A DNA stretch of 64,000 nt from Halorhabdus rudnickae (GCF_900880625.1 NZ_CAAHFB010000001.1:1240001-1304000); one strand, 5' to 3'; shown: positions 34,558 through 44,205, numbered from the stretch's first letter. Program-made: numbers and translations. Notes: generated by a model from the letters alone, not told the origin.

Positions 34558-34881
34558 TTTGGGATTGGTTTGCTAACTCTGGAGTTGTCTAGGTGGCAGT
34601 GTGGGGAGCTAGCTTGATTTGGCTGTGGCAAACGCATTGGGCGAGACCTTGCTTGGCCGGTGTGCTGTCCAGATAGGGATTGATCTGCTTTGCTATGATG
34701 GTTCCTCAAAATTTCGGTCACTATTTCAACACATCTCAAGCCGCTTTTCAGCACCCTACTCTCCGGAATATCCATAGTTGAGGCTCCAGACCGTCCTAGA
34801 TGTTCCCCGAGTGGGCCCACTACGCCGTGAGGGACTGACGGGCTGGGTTGAGAGAAGACCAACGGAACGACTCGACGGGAC
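34558..34881. other. Gene-free stretch between Fic and radical SAM genes
   Basis: AT-richer than the flanks. No reading frame has recognisable protein features on either strand, and no repeat or hairpin stands out. It may contain the Fic promoter and decayed sequence. Confidence 0.4.
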
Positions 34882-36099
34882 TCAATCCGCCGGGTTGTCT
34901 GCCGTACCTTGGGGGAATGGCCCGTCGTAGCTATCGGGAACGTACGCACAGAGAGGATCACTGGCGAGTGGATCGCCAGTCGTCGCAAACGCCCGCGAGC
35001 GACTGCCACCACAGACGTATCGGAACTCACAGGCCCCGCACTTCCCCGCGAGTGCGTCCGGATCGCGGAGTCGGTTGAACAGTTCTGCGTTCCGATAGAT
35101 GTCGACGATACCCCGGTTACGAACGTTACCGGCCGATTTGGGGAGAAAACCCGAGGGGAAGACCTCGCCCGTGTGGCTGACGAATGCAAAACCGTTGCCG
35201 GCGGTGATCCCCGTCGAGCGATCGCGGTCAGGGGAGTCGCCGGTATCAGTGGGTGGTCGGCCAGTTTTGGCCCCGCGACGCTGCTGGAGGACGACACGCC
35301 TGTAGTGGGGGGCTTCGGTCGTCTTGATGCCGAACTCGGCCTCACGCTGGACGCCCGCGAGCCACTCCATCACGTCTTCGGCGCGTTCGGGCGAGATCGG
35401 ATCGAGAACCGTCCCGCGACCGATCGGGACGAGGAAGAACACCGACCACAGCACCGCGCCCAGATCGGCCACCAGATCGCGGATCGCCGGCAGGTCCTCG
35501 ACCGTTTCCCCACAGACAGTGGTGTTGACCTGCAACGGCAGGCCACGATCACGAGCGGCACGAGCCGCCGCGATCGTCTGCTCGAAACTACCCGTTTCCT
35601 GACGGAACTCGTCGTGGGATGTGCCATCGGGGCCGTCCAGACTCACGGCCATTCGCCGGAGACCGGCCTCGGCGAGAGCGTCGATCCGTTCGGGTGTCAG
35701 TGAGGCCGTCCCGCTCGGGGTGAGTGTCATCCGAAGCCCCTGTTCGGTACCGTACTCGACGAGTTCGGCCACGTCGTCCCGGTAGAGTGGGTCGCCACCC
35801 GAAAGGACGACCAGTTGCTCGTCGCCAAAGTCGGTCGCATCGGCGAGCAACTGCTTGCCCTCGGCCGTCGTGAGTTCCTCTGGGTGGCGAAAGTCCTCGG
35901 CCTCGGCCCGACAGTGCTTGCAGGCGAGATCACAGGCTTGTGTCAGTTCCCAGATGAGGACCACCGGGCGCTCACTCGGATCCACATCAGTCGGCCGCAC
36001 GTCAACTCCCTCCCGATAGTATGACAGGTGTCTCTCGACGTCCTCCGGTGAGAACGCCCTGCTGGCAGTACATATAGCAGCATTCGGGCGAGCGGACAA
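34882..36099 (-). CDS. Radical SAM/SPASM domain protein
   Basis: About 405 residues; the frame starts with TTG at 36099, and the true start may be further in. The radical SAM cluster motif CDLACKHC lies near residue 56, followed by LSGGDPLYRDD and AVSLDGPDGTSHDEFR. A SPASM-like C-terminus carries Cys residues for auxiliary clusters (CGACEFRYVCGGSRSRA, PLCAYV). The shape is that of TIGR04053-type haloarchaeal radical SAM proteins, some of which are linked to heme or peptide modification. The reaction is unknown here. A peroxiredoxin gene lies divergently upstream. Confidence 0.85.
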   Translation of the reverse strand: MSARPNAAICTASRAFSPEDVERHLSYYREGVDVRPTDVDPSERPVVLIWELTQACDLACKHCRAEAEDFRHPEELTTAEGKQLLADATDFGDEQLVVLSGGDPLYRDDVAELVEYGTEQGLRMTLTPSGTASLTPERIDALAEAGLRRMAVSLDGPDGTSHDEFRQETGSFEQTIAAARAARDRGLPLQVNTTVCGETVEDLPAIRDLVADLGAVLWSVFFLVPIGRGTVLDPISPERAEDVMEWLAGVQREAEFGIKTTEAPHYRRVVLQQRRGAKTGRPPTDTGDSPDRDRSTGITAGNGFAFVSHTGEVFPSGFLPKSAGNVRNRGIVDIYRNAELFNRLRDPDALAGKCGACEFRYVCGGSRSRAFATTGDPLASDPLCAYVPDSYDGPFPQGTADNPAD

Positions 36100-36338
36100 G
36101 TCGACCGCCCCGAATACGTTCGTCCGGCGAAGGGCACACCGTTTGTCCGTCCAGATAGCATCAGTTCGTTTAACCGAGATACTTCGATGGATGGGAACGT
36201 ATCGGTTGTCACCGCTGATACGTGGCTTCGTGAGACCATCGAGACGCGGGGACCATCGCGATCCCAGTAACGCGGTATCGGGAGGTCGATAAACTCGCCA
36301 GAAGGTTTAGATATGTGGCGATGTTGGACCTACAAGAT

Positions 36339-36815
36339 ATGGCCTCAACAGGCGATAGCGCACCGACGTTCACGGCGACGTTCAAAGGTAGCGATCACGA
36401 AACGTTCGATCTGGAAGAACAGTTGGGCGACGGGCCAGTCGTATTGGCGTTCTTCCCTGGCGCGTTCACTCCGCCGTGCTCGAACGAGATGGTCGCACTC
36501 CAAGACCACTACGATCGGTTCGAGGAAGCGGGGGCAACCCTCTTCGGGATCAGTGCCGACTCCTCGTTCTCTCTGGGAGCGTTCGCCGACGAGTACGATC
36601 TCGAATTCGATCTCGTCAGCGACATGGCCGGCGACGCGATCGAAGCCTACGATCTCACGATGGACATTTCGGAACTCGGTCTCCACGGAATCGCAAACCG
36701 GGCAGTGTACGTCCTCGACGACGAGGGCGCTGTCACATACGAGTGGGTCGCAGAAGATCCAACGAACGAACCGGATTACGACGCGCTTCTCGAAGCCGTC
36801 GAAGCTTCGCAGTGA
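36339..36815 (+). CDS. Peroxiredoxin
   Basis: 158 residues from ATG 36339 (MASTGDSAPTFTATFKG); ATG 36321 is a possible longer start. The peroxidatic Cys47 lies in AFFPGAFTPPCSNEM, the family's conserved pocket, with the typical thioredoxin fold around it (VVLAFFPG, then AVYVLDDEGAVTYEW). The TATA-like tttagatatg ends about 25 bases before the chosen start, supporting a leaderless mRNA. It reduces peroxides with electrons from a thiol carrier. The usual resolving Cys near the C-terminus is not seen, so it may be a 1-Cys type. Confidence 0.92.
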   Translation: MASTGDSAPTFTATFKGSDHETFDLEEQLGDGPVVLAFFPGAFTPPCSNEMVALQDHYDRFEEAGATLFGISADSSFSLGAFADEYDLEFDLVSDMAGDAIEAYDLTMDISELGLHGIANRAVYVLDDEGAVTYEWVAEDPTNEPDYDALLEAVEASQ

Positions 36816-37284
36816 ACGACTGCAAGAACTGACAGACGCTTCTCGACGTGTGTGATCATCTCTGGAACTATTCTGATTCGAGTGAGAGAAAACGACTTCT
36901 GAGTCAGAAGTTGTGCCTATCCGTTTACAAACGGATCGCCCGTCAATCCGAATGGACTGGCTCCCCTGCCAGTCTACTGGCGCGACACAGACAGCGGATT
37001 CGCGCTCAGTTCGGATCTCATCACCTCCCCGGGCATCCGGGGATGACAGAAGTGACGGCTGATCGCCGCCTCTTCGGCGTGTTGCTCATCCCCTCCCTTT
37101 CGTGTCAACACGTCTTTTCCCCGTCGGACGAACCTGTCCAGAGTCCCTGACATACCCTCACCTTCCTCACCGATCGCCCGAACGTGATGGTGCGAGGCGA
37201 ACGTGTGAACTAGTCCAGTTGTGCCTGGAGTGGGGGCTACATGCACCCCAGTCCTTAATATCGGACCTCCGATAGCCAGAGACA
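36816..37284. other. Gene-free stretch with a palindrome
   Basis: No confident gene. An 18-base near-perfect palindrome atccgttt-ac-aaacggat lies at 36919-36936. A minus-strand frame at 36974-37153 (59 residues, MSGTLDRFVRRGKDVLTRKG) is a weak small-gene candidate; it is basic, unlike most neighbours. A TATA-like cttaatatc near 37252 serves the gene at 37285. Confidence 0.4.
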
Positions 37285-38205
37285 ATGCCCGAGCACGCAC
37301 CGCCACCGGGATCGGAGGACCCGCTCGACCTCCAGGGGGTTATCCCGCCGACGCTCACGGCGTTCGACAACGAGGGGGCCGTCGACTACGAGCAGACGGC
37401 CGCCCAGGCTGAGTTCGTCGTCGATCGAGGCGCCCATGCCGTCTTCCCACTGGGAACCAACGGCGAGTTCCCGCTGGTATCCGGCGACGAACGCGAACAG
37501 GTCATCAAGACGGTCGTCGCGGCCGTCGGGGACGAGGTCCCGGTGATCACCGGCGTCGGTGCGCCGGGAACCCAAGAGACCGTCGAACACGCCGAGCGCG
37601 CAGCCCGAGCGGGCGCAGACGGACTCGTCGTGGTCACGCCCTATTACTTCCCGCTCGATCACGAGGGTGCGGTCGAACACTATCGGCAGGTTGCAGCAGC
37701 CGTCGAGCGGCCGATCTACGTCTATCACATTCCGCCACGGACGGGCAACACGCTGGCGCCAGAGACACTGCAGGAGATCGCGGCCATCGACGGCATCGCG
37801 GGGTTGAAAGACACCAGCGAGGATGTCCCGTGGCTCGGTCGAGCGATGGCCGACAGCCCCGACCTGACGTATCTGGCGGGCTCGAACGCGCTGCTGTATG
37901 CCGGCCTGGAGATCGGCTGTTCGGGACTGGTCAGCTCCGTGGCCAACGCCTTCCCGGAACTGGTCGTCGACCTCTACGAGGCGTTCGACGATGGCGACGA
38001 GGATCGAGCCCAGCAGCTCCAACGGCAGGTCCTCGACGTGCTGGCGGCGTTCGATCGCGGGCCGTACATGGCAGCCGTCAAGACGGCGCTCTCTGTTCGG
38101 GACGTAGACGTTGATCCCGGACCGTTGCGGAGTCCACTCCGGCGGCTGAACGACGAGGAAACGGCCGCACTAAAAGCGGACTTGGCGGAACTGGGCCTCC
38201 TGTAA
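37285..38205 (+). CDS. DapA-family class I aldolase (dihydrodipicolinate synthase / KDG aldolase-like)
   Basis: 306 residues, TIM-barrel. The Schiff-base lysine is Lys175 in GIAGLKDTS, and the catalytic Tyr is in VYHIPPRTGN. GTNGEFPLVSGDERE replaces the usual GTTGE segment. Family members make dihydrodipicolinate or cleave 2-keto-3-deoxy acids such as KDG or N-acetylneuraminate. The adjacent DUF4380/mutarotase-like gene (118 bases later, same strand) favours a sugar-acid role over lysine synthesis. The substrate is inferred. Confidence 0.85.
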   Translation: MPEHAPPPGSEDPLDLQGVIPPTLTAFDNEGAVDYEQTAAQAEFVVDRGAHAVFPLGTNGEFPLVSGDEREQVIKTVVAAVGDEVPVITGVGAPGTQETVEHAERAARAGADGLVVVTPYYFPLDHEGAVEHYRQVAAAVERPIYVYHIPPRTGNTLAPETLQEIAAIDGIAGLKDTSEDVPWLGRAMADSPDLTYLAGSNALLYAGLEIGCSGLVSSVANAFPELVVDLYEAFDDGDEDRAQQLQRQVLDVLAAFDRGPYMAAVKTALSVRDVDVDPGPLRSPLRRLNDEETAALKADLAELGLL

Positions 38206-38323
38206 AGGACCATGTGGGTCAGCAGTGTCGACACACCGATGCTGATCCGCCGGTCGGCCACAGCAGCGTGAACGTATCCGAACCGTTATACGACCGACGG
38301 GAGACCGTACGCACTGGACAATC

Positions 38324-39199
38324 ATGAGTGAACCCACAGTCGAACGCGTCGATCACGAGCGATGGGGCGAAAGTGTCCGTATCGCCAACGGAACGATCGA
38401 GCTGCTGGCGCCGACGACGATCGGCCCGCGGATCGTCCGCTTCGGGTTCGAGGGCGGTCCCAACGAGTTCCAGCTCTTCGAGGAGGGTCGCGACGAGTGG
38501 CCGCTGGTCGGGGGCCATCGACTCTGGCATGCGCCCGAGAACAGCGATCGAACCTACGAACCCGACATGGACCCAATCGAGGCAGAGGTACTGATCGACG
38601 GGGTTCGTCTCGTCGGACCGGAGGATCCCGGCGCTGGCGTCCAGAAGGCGATCACCGTGCGGATGGGGACCGGCGCGTCGGTCGAGGTCGAACACGAACT
38701 CACGAACCGGAATCCCTGGCCCATCGAGTTCGCGCCCTGGGGAATCTCCGTCCTCAAGCCGCACGGCACGGCAGTGCTCCCGTTCACCCCGCAGGCCGAC
38801 GAGGATTCGCTGTTGCCCGACCGGTCGATTCAGTTGTGGCCCTACACCACACCCGGCGACGACCGGATCGACTTCGGCGACGAGTACGTCTCCGTCAGCC
38901 AGGACACCGACCGCGATCCGATGAAGATTGCCACGTCGGGCGCGGACGGGTGGCTCGCCTATCACAACGACGGCCACGTCTTCCGAAAAGACTACCCCTA
39001 CGATCCCGACGGGACGTATCCGGACGCGGGCAGTGCGGCCGAAGCCTACACCGACCAGGCCATAATGGAAATTGAATCGCTGAGCCCGATCCGGACCGTC
39101 GAACCCGGCGAGACGGCCACGCACACCGAGACGTGGACCGTGGCGGAGGGCGTCGACGCTCCGGCCGACGCCGCCGAGGTTGAGCCGGACGACGTCTAA
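38324..39199 (+). CDS. DUF4380-like / galactose-mutarotase-like protein
   Basis: 291 residues, beta-rich. It begins with a recognition stretch IANGTIELLAPTTIGPRIVRF and contains GGHRLWHAPENSDRTY, EHELTNRNPWPIEFAPWGI and a C-terminal IRTVEPGETATHTETWTV. This matches the DUF4380/aldose-epimerase-like superfamily that binds sugars in a jelly-roll-like fold. It follows the DapA-family aldolase on the same strand with a 118-base gap. Catalytic residues cannot be assigned. Function inferred as sugar binding or mutarotation. Confidence 0.7.
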   Translation: MSEPTVERVDHERWGESVRIANGTIELLAPTTIGPRIVRFGFEGGPNEFQLFEEGRDEWPLVGGHRLWHAPENSDRTYEPDMDPIEAEVLIDGVRLVGPEDPGAGVQKAITVRMGTGASVEVEHELTNRNPWPIEFAPWGISVLKPHGTAVLPFTPQADEDSLLPDRSIQLWPYTTPGDDRIDFGDEYVSVSQDTDRDPMKIATSGADGWLAYHNDGHVFRKDYPYDPDGTYPDAGSAAEAYTDQAIMEIESLSPIRTVEPGETATHTETWTVAEGVDAPADAAEVEPDDV

Positions 39200-39266
39200 A
39201 ACGAGACGGACCGTCTGGGTGAAGGGAATATCTTCGATTTGCCGGTTTCCCGGCGCTCACTCGCGT

Positions 39267-39362
39267 CTTCCTGGCGACCAATGCTTACTCCTCGTCGTCT
39301 TCCTGGCGACCAATGCTTACTCCTCGTCGTCTTCCTGGCGACCAATGCTTACTCCTCGTCGT
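39267..39362. repeat. Three perfect 32-bp tandem repeats across a stop codon
   Basis: Units at 39267-39298, 39299-39330 and 39331-39362 are identical (cttcctggcgaccaatgctt then actcctcgtcgt). The third unit overlaps the 3' end of the gene at 39349-39717, and the coding sequence continues with a slightly altered partial fourth unit. The stop codon and the bases after it are thus triplicated. A 32-base unit is not a multiple of three. Confidence 0.95.
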
Positions 39363-39717
39363 CTTCCTGGTGGCCTTGGGCTTCCCAGATCTCGATCATC
39401 TTCTCGGCGAAGGCTTCCGTTCGGACCGGATAGCCGCGTGGCCCCGTCTCTTCGATGGGTTCCTCAGCGACGTCCGCAACGAACTCCTCGTCGAAGTCCA
39501 TCTCGACGAGCGTCTCGGTCACGTCGAAAGTGAGCGTCTGCTCCTCGAGGTCGTTTTCGAGCCAGGGTGCCTTCGACTGGGTCTCGTCGTACTCGATTTC
39601 GTAGGTCTCCCCGCCGAAGAGGTCTCTGAGCGCGTCTATCTTCCCGACTTCGAGCCACTCGTCCGCCCACTCGACGAAAAGCGTCCCGTCTTCGAGTTTC
39701 GTATCGTAGCGTTGCAT
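39349..39717 (-). CDS. Conserved-looking acidic haloarchaeal protein, function unknown
   Basis: 122 residues. It starts MQRYDTKLEDGTLFVEWADEW and is strongly acidic, with two beta-rich segments (YEIEYDETQ, QTLTFDVTETLVEMDFDEEF) and an amphipathic helix near the end (RTEAFAEKMIEIWEAQGHQ). No known domain. It ends in EDDEE, and its stop codon lies in the last of three tandem 32-bp repeats, so its 3' region has recently been multiplied. A gap of about 240 bases separates it from the phosphatase gene. Confidence 0.75.
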   Translation of the reverse strand: MQRYDTKLEDGTLFVEWADEWLEVGKIDALRDLFGGETYEIEYDETQSKAPWLENDLEEQTLTFDVTETLVEMDFDEEFVADVAEEPIEETGPRGYPVRTEAFAEKMIEIWEAQGHQEDDEE

Positions 39718-39962
39718 GGGGGCTGCTCGTGGGTGAGTGCTACGCGGCTGGCGGTAAATAATCCACGAAGGGGTTACCTGACCGGGAGCGCTCGCTACGA
39801 CGGGTGCGATCGCTCCTTGGCCTGTCGAGACCGTTGGACGTACCGACTGGAACGACGGACACTTTCGTCGTCTCCGGGGCGTCGTCGAAGGAACCGTGGT
39901 GTCCCGGCTCAGGGCCTCGGGACCGACGCCACCTGCGTGGCCCCAAGTCCCGGCCTGTCGGA

Positions 39963-40658
39963 TCAGAATTGTCCAGCCACGACGCGATCGAGGGCCTCGA
40001 GGAAACCGTCGGCGAAGGACTGGTCAGTGACGTGGTCGGCCGCATCGATCGCTGCGGCGTCCGCGTTGGCGACGGCGATCGCCGTGCCGGCACGCTCGAA
40101 GGTCGAGACGTCGTTTTCGGAATCCCCGACGGCAATGAAGTCCCCCGGTTCGTAGCCAAGCGACGGGGCGACAGACTCCAGGGCGGCCCCCTTGCTCATG
40201 TCGGGGGACTTGACGTGGTAGGCGTAGGTCGTGTCGACGACTTCCAGGCCGTGTTCGGCAGCGATCTCTCTGAGGGGGTCGATCGGGACGTCATGGGCCA
40301 GCGCGACCTCGGTCTCGCGCCAGCGGTTGACCAGATCCGCCGGCCCCCACCCGAGGTCGTAGCCCGCCGCGACGTACTCGTCGGCGACGGCCTGGGCGGC
40401 CTCCCGGTCGCCGTGGCGTTCGATCCCTTCGGCCGTCTCGACGAAAGAGAGACCGCCGTTCTCGGCGATGACGTTGCGATCCAGTCCGAGGTAGTTACAC
40501 AGCGCGATCGGGAACGGAAGGACCTTCCCCGTCGCGAGGACGACCGATGACGACCACTCCCGGAGCGCTTCACCCACGCGCGGATCGAGGATCATGTCGT
40601 CGTCCGTCAGCGTACCGTCGATGTCGGTCACCAGCGGGGGAGCCGCATTCTCGGTCAT
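39963..40658 (-). CDS. Phosphoglycolate phosphatase, HAD-IIB type
   Basis: 231 residues. HAD motifs are complete: motif I LVTDIDGTLTDDD, motif II VLATGKVLPF, and the C-terminal SKGAALESVAPSLGYEPGDF followed by IAVGDSENDVSTFERAG (motif IV). This pattern matches the archaeal TA0175-type phosphoglycolate phosphatases, which remove phosphate from 2-phosphoglycolate. It is the first gene after the tandem-repeat gene on the minus strand, and the J-domain gene lies 51 bases upstream on the same strand. Confidence 0.87.
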   Translation of the reverse strand: MTENAAPPLVTDIDGTLTDDDMILDPRVGEALREWSSSVVLATGKVLPFPIALCNYLGLDRNVIAENGGLSFVETAEGIERHGDREAAQAVADEYVAAGYDLGWGPADLVNRWRETEVALAHDVPIDPLREIAAEHGLEVVDTTYAYHVKSPDMSKGAALESVAPSLGYEPGDFIAVGDSENDVSTFERAGTAIAVANADAAAIDAADHVTDQSFADGFLEALDRVVAGQF

Positions 40659-40709
40659 ATCGAAGCGTCCGATCCCCGTCGGCTTGCCGGTTGTGCTTCA
40701 ACCCGGACG

Positions 40710-41249
40710 TCACTCCCGAAGGGTCTCGTAGGCATCCTGGACGCGTTTGAACGCCTCGCTGTCACCCTCCGCGGAATCAGGGTGGACGTCCTTGACGCGC
40801 TCGCGGTACGCTTCTTTGATCCGCTCCTGACCGGCGTCCGGCCCCACGCCGAGTACATTGCGAGCCTCCCGTCGGGCGATCGAACTCCCGTCCGGGCGGG
40901 GCCGTCGACCGCCGTTGGTCCGTCGCGCTCGCTCACGCCGTGCCCGGCGTCCACGACCACGTTCCGCCCACCGCCGGGAAGACCCATCGTGTCGGTCCGC
41001 CCTTCTGGGACCTCGGCCCGTCGATCGGTTACCGTTGGCCGCGGCCCGCTGCTCGACGCGACGATAGATCCGGGCAGCCAGTCGACCGCTGGCGTGCATC
41101 CACAGGAAATACGTCACGACGCCGAACAGCGCCGCCGGGGCGAGAATCGCAGGATTGTACAGCGCTCCAGCGACGGCTAGCGTGGCCGTCATCGCGGCGA
41201 AGGCTCCGGCCAGCCCGGACAGCAGTCGCGACCGTTGCACGGCCGGCAA
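40710..41249 (-). CDS. Membrane-anchored J-domain protein
   Basis: 179 residues. Two short hydrophobic segments at the N-terminus (LLSGLAGAFAAMTATLAVAG and PAILAPAALFGVVTYFLWM) precede a highly basic Arg-rich linker and a C-terminal J domain (about residues 125-179) with the essential HPD in RVKDVHPDSAEGDSEAFK and ending VQDAYETLRE. J domains stimulate DnaK-type chaperones. A membrane-tethered, C-terminal J domain is a recurrent haloarchaeal form and probably recruits DnaK to the membrane. Divergent from the Ste24-like gene. Confidence 0.87.
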   Translation of the reverse strand: MPAVQRSRLLSGLAGAFAAMTATLAVAGALYNPAILAPAALFGVVTYFLWMHASGRLAARIYRRVEQRAAANGNRSTGRGPRRADRHDGSSRRWAERGRGRRARRERARRTNGGRRPRPDGSSIARREARNVLGVGPDAGQERIKEAYRERVKDVHPDSAEGDSEAFKRVQDAYETLRE

Positions 41250-41373
41250 TTGGAAGTCTATCGGCCTAAACCTCTCGCAACCCCCCTCGTTTGAAGGGGT
41301 CTCCCGCTGTGATCGTTGGCCCGTCCATCTTCGGGTCCGTTCCCTTTTGCTCGTCGACGTTCAAGCGCCGGGT

Positions 41374-42639
41374 ATGCTCGTCTATCACGTCCTCTTCATC
41401 GTGGTGCTGGTCGGGACGGAAGCGTTCTTCACTGCGCTTGCGACGCTGAATCTCCGACACGCCGAGCAGACCGTCGCCGAGGAGAGTACCTGGCTCCGGG
41501 AGCGCCTCGGCGTCGACGATCCGCGCGAACTGCTCGATTACAACCGTCTCGGGACAGCACTCTCGCAACTACAGACGTGGATTACGCTCGTGATCGTCCT
41601 GCTGGTCCTCTATTCTGGCGTCTACGCGGACGTCGTCGCCGGCATCGAGGCGACCGGCTGGCCATTCGTCGTCCGCGGGACCGTCTTCGTTCTCGGGGCC
41701 ATCCTCGCCCTCCAGGTGCTCAGCCTCCCCTTCGACGTCGTCGAGACGTTTGTCGTCGAGGAGCAGTTCGGGTTCAACCAGCAGACGCTCGGACTGTGGC
41801 TGCGCGATCTCGTCGTCTCGCTGGCTGTGATGGTCGTCCTCGGCGGGGTGCTCGCCGCCGCCCTGTTCGCAGCGATCGACGCGATCGGGAGCCTGTGGTG
41901 GATCGCGGCCTGGCTGCTGTTCGTCGGCTTCGCGCTGTCGATGCAGGTCATCTATCCGCGGGTGATCGCGCCGCTGTTCAACGACTTCGAGCCGATCGAG
42001 GGCGGCGACCTCGAAGACGCCGTCCGGGAGGTGTTCGACCGGGCCGGGTTCACCTGCTCGCAACTCTACGAGATGGACGCCAGCAGACGGTCGAGCCACT
42101 CGAACGCGTACTTCGTCGGGTTCGGCCGGACCAAGCGCGTGGTCCTGTTCGATACACTGATCGAGCAACTGTCGATCCCGTCCCTCCAGGCAGTGCTGGC
42201 CCACGAACTCGCACACTACGAACGGGGTCACATCTGGAAGCAACTCGCAGCCGGAACCGTGCAGATCGGCGTCCTGCTGTTCGGGGCGTCGCTACTGGTC
42301 GAAGCGACCTGGCTGTACGACATGTTCGGCGTCGCAGGGCAACCGATCTATGCGGGGCTTGCCCTTGCCGTGCTGTGGCTCGAACCCATCGGACGGTTCA
42401 TATCGCCGCTGACAAATCGCCTATCGCTGGCTCACGAACGGGAAGCCGACGCGTTTGCGGTCGAAGTAGCCGACGCCGACGCGATGGTCGACGCGCTGGC
42501 GGCCCTGACAGGCGAAAACCTCTCGAATCCGTTCCCGCACCCGCTGTACGCCACGTTCCACTACGATCACCCCCCGATCCCCGAGCGCATCAGACACATC
42601 CAGGAGACAGCGGGCGAAAGAAGTGACCGACCAGCCTAA
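41374..42639 (+). CDS. M48 family zinc metalloprotease, Ste24-like
   Basis: 421 residues from ATG 41374 (MLVYHVLFIVVLVG). Six or seven hydrophobic segments. The zinc site is HELAH at 277-281 (AVLAHELAHYERGH), and the third ligand is the Glu in LAHEREADAFAV. VETFVVEEQFGFNQQTLGLW is a hallmark of Ste24/CAAX prenyl protease 1. It cleaves membrane-associated substrates, in eukaryotes prenylated proteins; in archaea the substrate is unknown. Its stop directly abuts the stop of the convergent serA gene. Confidence 0.92.
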   Translation: MLVYHVLFIVVLVGTEAFFTALATLNLRHAEQTVAEESTWLRERLGVDDPRELLDYNRLGTALSQLQTWITLVIVLLVLYSGVYADVVAGIEATGWPFVVRGTVFVLGAILALQVLSLPFDVVETFVVEEQFGFNQQTLGLWLRDLVVSLAVMVVLGGVLAAALFAAIDAIGSLWWIAAWLLFVGFALSMQVIYPRVIAPLFNDFEPIEGGDLEDAVREVFDRAGFTCSQLYEMDASRRSSHSNAYFVGFGRTKRVVLFDTLIEQLSIPSLQAVLAHELAHYERGHIWKQLAAGTVQIGVLLFGASLLVEATWLYDMFGVAGQPIYAGLALAVLWLEPIGRFISPLTNRLSLAHEREADAFAVEVADADAMVDALAALTGENLSNPFPHPLYATFHYDHPPIPERIRHIQETAGERSDRPA

Positions 42640-44205
42640 TCAGTTCAGCTCGACGACTTCGACGTGGGTGACGCGGTCGTCACCCTCCATGGCCGCGACG
42701 ATCTCCTCGTCGACGGGGTCGTCGAGGTTGTAGACAGACATGGCCTCGCCGTCGATGGCCTGCCGGGCGTTAGCCATCCCGGCGATATTGATATCGTGCT
42801 CGCCGAGGACCGAGCTGAGCGAGCCGATCACGCCCGGCTCGTCGTTGTTGTAGGAGACGAGCATCGTCCCGTGGGGGATCGCATCGACACGGAAGTCGTC
42901 GATCTCGACGATCCGTGGCTGGTTGTCGCCAAAGAGTGTCCCGCTGACGGTCAGTTCGTCCTCGCCGTCGCCGACGGTGATCGAGACGAGATTCTGGTAG
43001 TCCTCGGTCTCCCGGCGACGACTCTCGACGACCTGAATACCGCGCTGCTCGGCGATCCGCGTCGGCGCGTCGACGACGACGTCCTGCCAGCCGAAGGGGT
43101 TGAACACGGCCGCCGTGATCAGGTCGACCTCCTCGTCGGCCAGGTCGCCGGCGTACTCGATCTCGATCGACTGGATGCGGCCGTCGAACAGCCGAAGAGC
43201 GAGTTTACTGGCCGTCTCGGCGACGTCGACGAACCCACGGGTTCGCGCATCCGAACTCGCGTCCGTCGAGGGGATGTTCAGCGCGTTCTGGACCTGTTCA
43301 CCTTCGAGCCCGTCGATGATACTGTTGGCGGCGGTGACAGCGACGTTGACCTGTGCGTTGTAGGTTTTTGCCCCCAGGTGTGGTGTGACGACGACATCGT
43401 CGACGCCGAGAAGCGGGTTGTCTTCGGCCGGTGGTTCCGTCGAGAAGACGTCAATGCCGGCAGCTTCGATGTCTCCACTCTCGACGGCGTCGGCCAGCGC
43501 TTGCTCGTCGATGATACCGCCACGGGAACTCAACACGACTAGGTCACCCGCGAAGCGGTCGATCTCTTCGGGACCGATCAGCCCGCGGGTCTCGTCGGTG
43601 AGGCGAGCCTGGACCGAGAGCATGTCGACACGTTCGAGTAGCTCGTCGAGTTCGACCAGCTCGATTCCCATCTGGCGGGCGCGGGCCTCCCCGAGGTAGG
43701 GATCGTAGGCGAGCAGATCCATCCCGAGGTTGTCCAGCCGCCAGGCGACCTCCTGGCCCAGGCGACCCAGTCCGACGATCCCGGCGGTCATCCCGCCCAG
43801 TTCCAGCCCCTCGAAGGATTCGCCGTTCCAGTCCCCGTCTTCGACCTGCATGTGGGCCTGCGGGATTCGCTTGGCGGCGTTGAACGCCAGGCCGATCGTG
43901 TGCTCGGCGGCCGCATAGACGTTGCCCCGCGGCGCGTTGGCGACGATGACATCGTGGTCGGTCGCCGCCGGGATGTCGATGTTGTCCACCCCGATCCCCG
44001 CCCGCGAAACGACCTTGAGGTTCGGTGCGTTCTCGAACACCTCGCGGGTGATTTCCGTCCCGCGAATGAGCATCGCGTCGATATCCTCGACGATCTCGAG
44101 GACACCCTCCGTGTCGATGTCGACATCTTCGACGACGTCCAGGCCAGCGCTGCGCAGGCGCGCCAGGCCCGCGTCGTCGATCGGGTCCGTGACCAGTACC
44201 TTCAT
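42640..44205 (-). CDS. serA: D-3-phosphoglycerate dehydrogenase
   Basis: 521 residues from ATG 44205 (MKVLVTDPIDDAGLARL). It has the substrate and NAD domains (GIVGLGRLGQEVAWRL nucleotide site; VVSRAGIGVDNIDIPAAT; catalytic His in VVVTPHLGA), an intervening ASB domain and a C-terminal ACT domain (GTMLVSYNNDEPGVIGSL). It starts serine synthesis by oxidising 3-phosphoglycerate. The ACT domain usually senses serine. Its stop abuts that of the convergent protease gene. Confidence 0.95.
   Translation of the reverse strand: MKVLVTDPIDDAGLARLRSAGLDVVEDVDIDTEGVLEIVEDIDAMLIRGTEITREVFENAPNLKVVSRAGIGVDNIDIPAATDHDVIVANAPRGNVYAAAEHTIGLAFNAAKRIPQAHMQVEDGDWNGESFEGLELGGMTAGIVGLGRLGQEVAWRLDNLGMDLLAYDPYLGEARARQMGIELVELDELLERVDMLSVQARLTDETRGLIGPEEIDRFAGDLVVLSSRGGIIDEQALADAVESGDIEAAGIDVFSTEPPAEDNPLLGVDDVVVTPHLGAKTYNAQVNVAVTAANSIIDGLEGEQVQNALNIPSTDASSDARTRGFVDVAETASKLALRLFDGRIQSIEIEYAGDLADEEVDLITAAVFNPFGWQDVVVDAPTRIAEQRGIQVVESRRRETEDYQNLVSITVGDGEDELTVSGTLFGDNQPRIVEIDDFRVDAIPHGTMLVSYNNDEPGVIGSLSSVLGEHDINIAGMANARQAIDGEAMSVYNLDDPVDEEIVAAMEGDDRVTHVEVVELN

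Noticed and set aside
36974-37153. 59-residue minus-strand frame as a real gene
   Set aside because: Basic composition, no clear promoter or homology; only noted as a weak candidate inside the gene-free stretch.
39267-39362. CRISPR array
   Set aside because: The units follow each other with no spacers and only three copies; it is a plain tandem repeat over a stop codon.
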